The notes beneath the pieces are model-generated. The model worked only from the letters and a program-made list of their open reading frames with translations. It was not told where the DNA came from and did not search any database. From the NCBI GenBank assembly GCA_947643595.1, contig CANRWP010000012.1:1-64000 (forward strand): 64,000 bases of DNA, given 5' to 3'. Within the stretch, counting starts at the first letter, position 1, and each line of letters opens with the position of its first letter. Origin of the DNA: an uncultured bacterium. Its GTDB lineage: Bacteria; Bacillota; Clostridia; Lachnospirales; Lachnospiraceae. The position numbers were made by a program, and so were the translations under genes. Positions 60,913 through 64,000 of this stretch are shown here, one piece after another.

Positions 60913-63144
60913 TTATTCGGGGAAGACTTTCTGCTCTACCTCATTGAACAAATACCGGAATGTTCCGTCCGCAAACGGCCTGACTACAATCCTGTTGGTA
61001 TAAGCACAGTCAGAATCATAGTCTATCCAGACGCCATCCACAAAAAGTGTGATTGTTCCATCTCCATTCTGCCTGTAATCCACCACCTCCCCAAAAGGAG
61101 GGAACTGTTTGGAACAGATCATTTCATACTCATAACTGTCCGTATCTGCGTGATAACCACAATGTTCCCTCAACTGCTCTGCCGATACCGGAAAGTATGT
61201 CGTCATAATACGCTCATAGATTTCCGCCGGTATCATACCATTTTCTGCGGAGGGAGACTCACCCTCGCATATCCGATATATGTCTTCAAACATACACGGC
61301 ATCAAAATATCCTCCACATTGTCGGCATCCCAATCCGTGACAAGCATATTGTAATTGACGTAACTCAATCCATATATATACTTTTTTGTCAGTTCCCTGC
61401 ACTTATCCGACAATGGCTTCACCCTGTAATACTCCCGCAGATTTCCGTGCATCACAGTTTTTTTATTTGTATAGATAAAATAGCCTTTCTCCGTCAGACG
61501 TATTTCTTCCAGATCATTGCTTCCAAACTCTTTTATCTCCGGTATATCTTCCTCCCGCCATCCGACAGAAACATAGTAGGACTGTATTTTTCCGTTTCTA
61601 TGAATAAATGTCCTGGCGCAGATATCGCCCTCTCTGTGTACATCAAACACCGTAACCATCGCCTCTTTGCCGGAAGTATAAGCAGAATAAAATTCTTCCA
61701 TTTTTGGATAATTTTCCATATTAATGCCGTCCGAGACACTCACAAATCCCTGTTTTCCAAGACATTTCACCATATCTTCTCTCTGTTTCTCCGAAAAATC
61801 CCGGATTCCGGAAACGCTTGTCTCCCTGCCGGCAACACCGGCGTCCCGATAATATTTCATGCAATACTCTGCCGCCGATATCGCCGCATCCTGCAGCCCC
61901 CTCTCCTCCTCCGGCGACAGAATACCGGCAGGCTCTGCTTCCTCTGTAAATCCCCTTTCCGCATAGTATTCCTGCCAGTCATCATCCGCCAGTCTCTCCG
62001 TATACCATGTAACTTCCACATTGTCCTCCGAGGGAATCACATGATTTGAGACATACTGAAAACCCTCGCCTTCTAACGGCCTGATCGTCACTTCATGGCA
62101 AAACGCCCTCTCCATGTTTTTCTCCGCCCAGACCGCATTTACCACCAGCTTGATCGTTCCATCCTGTTTCTCTTCACAGGAAACCACTTCCGGATATGGG
62201 ATATACGGCGTGGGCGCAATATCAAACATCCCCCTCGCCCTGTATCGATACGTTTCAGTGTCCTCATGATATATCGTATGTTGTCGCAATACCTGCTCAT
62301 CTATCCGGAAAAAACTGTGAAAAACATTCTCAAAAATGGATGCCGGTATCTCGTAGTTTACACCCTCCTCAAAAAAGGATCCCTCATACTGTCCGTTCTT
62401 CATCCGATACAGAACCTCATAAAGATCATAAAAATGGAGTTCTCCAAAATCATCCTCGCTCCAGTCCGAAGTAAACAGATTGTTCTGCTCATACCCAATT
62501 ACCCGCAGATATTTTCGATTAAGTTCCCGATACGATTCATCCAACGGCTCTATCCTGATTGCCGTATGACCGGAAGGGCCATCAAATCCCGGCTTATGAT
62601 ATTCCTCGAAAAATAAATATCTGCCCCCGGAATACACCCACGTGTATGCCGGATACTTTTTGGTACTCGCCATTTCCCAACCATCATTATACAGAAAATA
62701 GCTTCGCCGTACTTCCACATTTCCGTCTTCCGCTGCAAACTCATATCTTATAAAACTATCCTTTGAATCCACAACAATAAGTAATTCTTCCGCGCTCTCC
62801 TTCGCTTCTACCTGTCTGCAAAACTGCCTGATCCGTTCCGGACAAACCATGTCGATCTGGTTTTCACTGTCAACTGCCGCATATCCGCTCTCGCCCAGCC
62901 GCTCCACTATGCTGCGTATCACCTCCTGGCTGTCCAATGTATCTTTCGCTTTGTCACAAATATCATGATAAGCTGCCTTTATGATTTTCACATCGTCCAT
63001 ATCTTCTTCATCGTAAGAATGTGTTTCGCCGTCCTCCGATATGATCCCGACACCGGACGCCTCCGGAGCCTTTCCGCCGCAGCCCGTTGCCATGAGCGCT
63101 GTTATGCCGATTGCAATCCATAAGCTGACTGTCCTTTTTTCCAT
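60913..63144 (-). CDS. Large lipoprotein with two homologous halves (DUF6070-like)
   Basis: 743 residues. Lipoprotein signal with lipobox ATGC (about 18-21). Two halves align by eye: residues about 45-385 and 410-743 share QVEA/YTSG.EA...V.DV, REL.RKYL/CRELTKKY, NLFTSDW / NMLVTDWD, the IPASIFENVFHSFF / IPAEIYERIMTTYF block followed by EQVLRQHTIYHEDTETYRY / EQLREHCGYHADTDSYEY, and DGTIKLVVNAVW / DGTITLFVDGVW. Probably an internal duplication of a Lachnospiraceae-specific DUF (DUF6070-type); function unknown. AAGAGGAAAACAT precedes the ATG at 63144. Follows the XRE gene on the same strand (62 bases). Confidence 0.75.
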   Translation of the reverse strand: MEKRTVSLWIAIGITALMATGCGGKAPEASGVGIISEDGETHSYDEEDMDDVKIIKAAYHDICDKAKDTLDSQEVIRSIVERLGESGYAAVDSENQIDMVCPERIRQFCRQVEAKESAEELLIVVDSKDSFIRYEFAAEDGNVEVRRSYFLYNDGWEMASTKKYPAYTWVYSGGRYLFFEEYHKPGFDGPSGHTAIRIEPLDESYRELNRKYLRVIGYEQNNLFTSDWSEDDFGELHFYDLYEVLYRMKNGQYEGSFFEEGVNYEIPASIFENVFHSFFRIDEQVLRQHTIYHEDTETYRYRARGMFDIAPTPYIPYPEVVSCEEKQDGTIKLVVNAVWAEKNMERAFCHEVTIRPLEGEGFQYVSNHVIPSEDNVEVTWYTERLADDDWQEYYAERGFTEEAEPAGILSPEEERGLQDAAISAAEYCMKYYRDAGVAGRETSVSGIRDFSEKQREDMVKCLGKQGFVSVSDGINMENYPKMEEFYSAYTSGKEAMVTVFDVHREGDICARTFIHRNGKIQSYYVSVGWREEDIPEIKEFGSNDLEEIRLTEKGYFIYTNKKTVMHGNLREYYRVKPLSDKCRELTKKYIYGLSYVNYNMLVTDWDADNVEDILMPCMFEDIYRICEGESPSAENGMIPAEIYERIMTTYFPVSAEQLREHCGYHADTDSYEYEMICSKQFPPFGEVVDYRQNGDGTITLFVDGVWIDYDSDCAYTNRIVVRPFADGTFRYLFNEVEQKVFPE

Positions 63145-63206
63145 ATGTTTTCCTCTTATACGCTCTGCCAAAACAGCATATACTGTTCAAAGTTCATGGT
63201 AAGTAT

Positions 63207-63740
63207 TCAGGATCGCCGCCAGACGCCATCCCTAAATCTCCGTATACTACCCGTTAGAAACAATATCAATGCAATCAGAATAATCGGCGCCGCTCTGACA
63301 AACAGCCACTCAAATGAGTGAAATGCCGCTCCGAGAACGGCAGTCTCCGGATCATTATAATCCCATCCCAGATAAGGACTTTCCAATTCCAGTAAGATTG
63401 CAAAAGTGGCTGCTATGATTACGCACAATGCGATCAGAAGCCAATGCAAAATCCTTTTCCCCGTGTTTTTTCTCTGCGCGAGCTGCAAGTTTATCACTTC
63501 CAATTTTGCAGAAATTGCCTTTAAATCATCAACCTCCGACTCTTTAACGTTTTCGCCAAGCAATGTGCTCACAGGTGTTTCGAGCGCTTCCGATATGGCA
63601 ATCAACATATCCGAATCGGGAACCGATAATCCCTGTTCCCATTTAGAAATGGTTTGCCGCACGACGTTCAGTTTGACAGCAAGCTCCTGCTGCGAAAGTC
63701 CTTTTGATTTTCTGATTGCTTTCATATTTTCGTTGAGCAT
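63207..63740 (-). CDS. XRE-family regulator with C-terminal membrane helices
   Basis: 177 residues. HTH_3 domain (about 6-62: MKAIRKSKGLSQQELAVKLNVVRQTISKWEQGLSVPDSDMLIAISEALE) joined to two hydrophobic helices (about 94-115 and 146-166), so the DNA-binding part is held at the membrane. AAAGGAGGCTATATCAA precedes the ATG. Likely regulates itself and the downstream lipoprotein gene, perhaps in response to envelope state; this is inferred from order. Confidence 0.85.
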   Translation of the reverse strand: MLNENMKAIRKSKGLSQQELAVKLNVVRQTISKWEQGLSVPDSDMLIAISEALETPVSTLLGENVKESEVDDLKAISAKLEVINLQLAQRKNTGKRILHWLLIALCVIIAATFAILLELESPYLGWDYNDPETAVLGAAFHSFEWLFVRAAPIILIALILFLTGSIRRFRDGVWRRS

Positions 63741-63773
63741 TTGATATAGCCTCCTTTTTCAGTTGTTGCCGCT

Positions 63774-63802
63774 ATTATAGGCAAAACTGCCCGTTGCCAC
63801 AA
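63774..63802 (-). promoter_or_regulatory. Candidate promoter of the XRE/lipoprotein unit
   Basis: -10 TATAAT (63779-63774) with a weak -35 TTGTGG (63802-63797) at 17 bp, about 34 bases before the XRE start codon. Confidence 0.55.
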
Positions 63803-63875
63803 GCAACGTATATTAACATCCGGAGTTTCTGCCCACAACATACCTCTTAAACAGGGACGGAATACTATTTTGTCT

Positions 63876-64000
63876 TTATCGGAACAGTACTCCTCTGCGG
63901 TATTCCGCCATTTCCTCCTCGCTCACCGTATCTATAACGTTCTGCAGCTCACTGACCACAGAATCCCTCTCCTTCGGCAGATAGGCGGTGACCGGGTAAA
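63876..64000 (-). CDS. Partial gene, C-terminus only
   Basis: The last 41 codons of a minus-strand gene that runs beyond the right edge. The tail reads YPVTAYLPKERDSVVSELQN then VIDTVSEEEMAEYRRGVLFR, acidic and helical. Too short to assign a family. Confidence 0.6.
   Translation of the reverse strand, partial: YPVTAYLPKERDSVVSELQNVIDTVSEEEMAEYRRGVLFR

Overview
The window looks like a chromosome segment of a Gram-positive anaerobe of the Clostridia, most likely a Lachnospiraceae member. Grounds: strong AGGAGG-type ribosome binding sites before almost every gene, consensus TTGACA/TATAAT promoters, tRNA genes without an encoded CCA, lipoprotein-anchored ABC binding proteins, and family content typical of that group (split transketolase, paired MATE pumps, a SufB/SufC-only Fe-S scaffold pair, a large duplicated lipoprotein). 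No phage, insertion sequence, integrase or CRISPR array is visible. The species cannot be named from the sequence alone.

Layout. (1) 89-11951, all on the minus strand: a 13-gene catabolic operon with two zinc dehydrogenases, a complete Liv-type ABC importer (binding protein, two permeases, two ATPases), a cupin, the two halves of a split transketolase, a third zinc dehydrogenase, a second cupin and a 4-hydroxybutyrate-dehydrogenase-like iron enzyme. A divergent PucR-family regulator (12138-13775) sits at its head. (2) 13787-17818: a second minus-strand operon with an AEC-family carrier, an alpha/beta hydrolase, an IolC-like PfkB kinase and an iron alcohol dehydrogenase, diverging from a stand-alone LUD protein. 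(3) 18645-25763: housekeeping genes typA, mgtE (preceded by a candidate leader peptide), a YigZ-type protein and a class A penicillin-binding protein with a structured leader. (4) 25822-32405: a sugar ABC operon (GntR-type regulator, ROK kinase, RbsA/C/B-like transporter, SIS isomerase) with a clear promoter and a perfect palindromic operator. (5) 32432-41631: SufB/SufC pair, small proteins, tRNA-Ala(CGC), a ferritin-like protein, a nicotinamidase-like hydrolase, tRNA-Thr(GGT), a coiled-coil protein coded by 21-bp tandem repeats, an AraC regulator, glycerate 2-kinase, the C-terminal remnant of a sigma-54 activator, and glnA. (6) 42011-47311: two-component system plus ABC exporter of the peptide-antibiotic type, with a candidate BceR-like site. 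(7) 47545-54840: carbonic anhydrase, a flavinylatable lipoprotein with a Cache chemoreceptor, two MATE pumps and an orphan EIIC-like transporter. (8) 55003-64000: a MerR regulator that controls the second MATE pump through a 19-bp-spacer promoter, a DapB-fold amine dehydrogenase, a shortened UppS paralogue, small hydrolases, a patch of broken regulators that includes an apparently inverted LacI segment, a DMT transporter, a duplicated lipoprotein with a membrane-anchored XRE regulator, and a partial gene at the right edge.

Working together: regions 1 and 2 together encode uptake, two or three oxidations of alcohol groups, C2 transfer by transketolase and reduction of the resulting aldehyde. 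No intact known pathway matches this set, so it is the best candidate here for an undescribed catabolic system. Start codons below were re-chosen where a ribosome binding site clearly favours an internal start.
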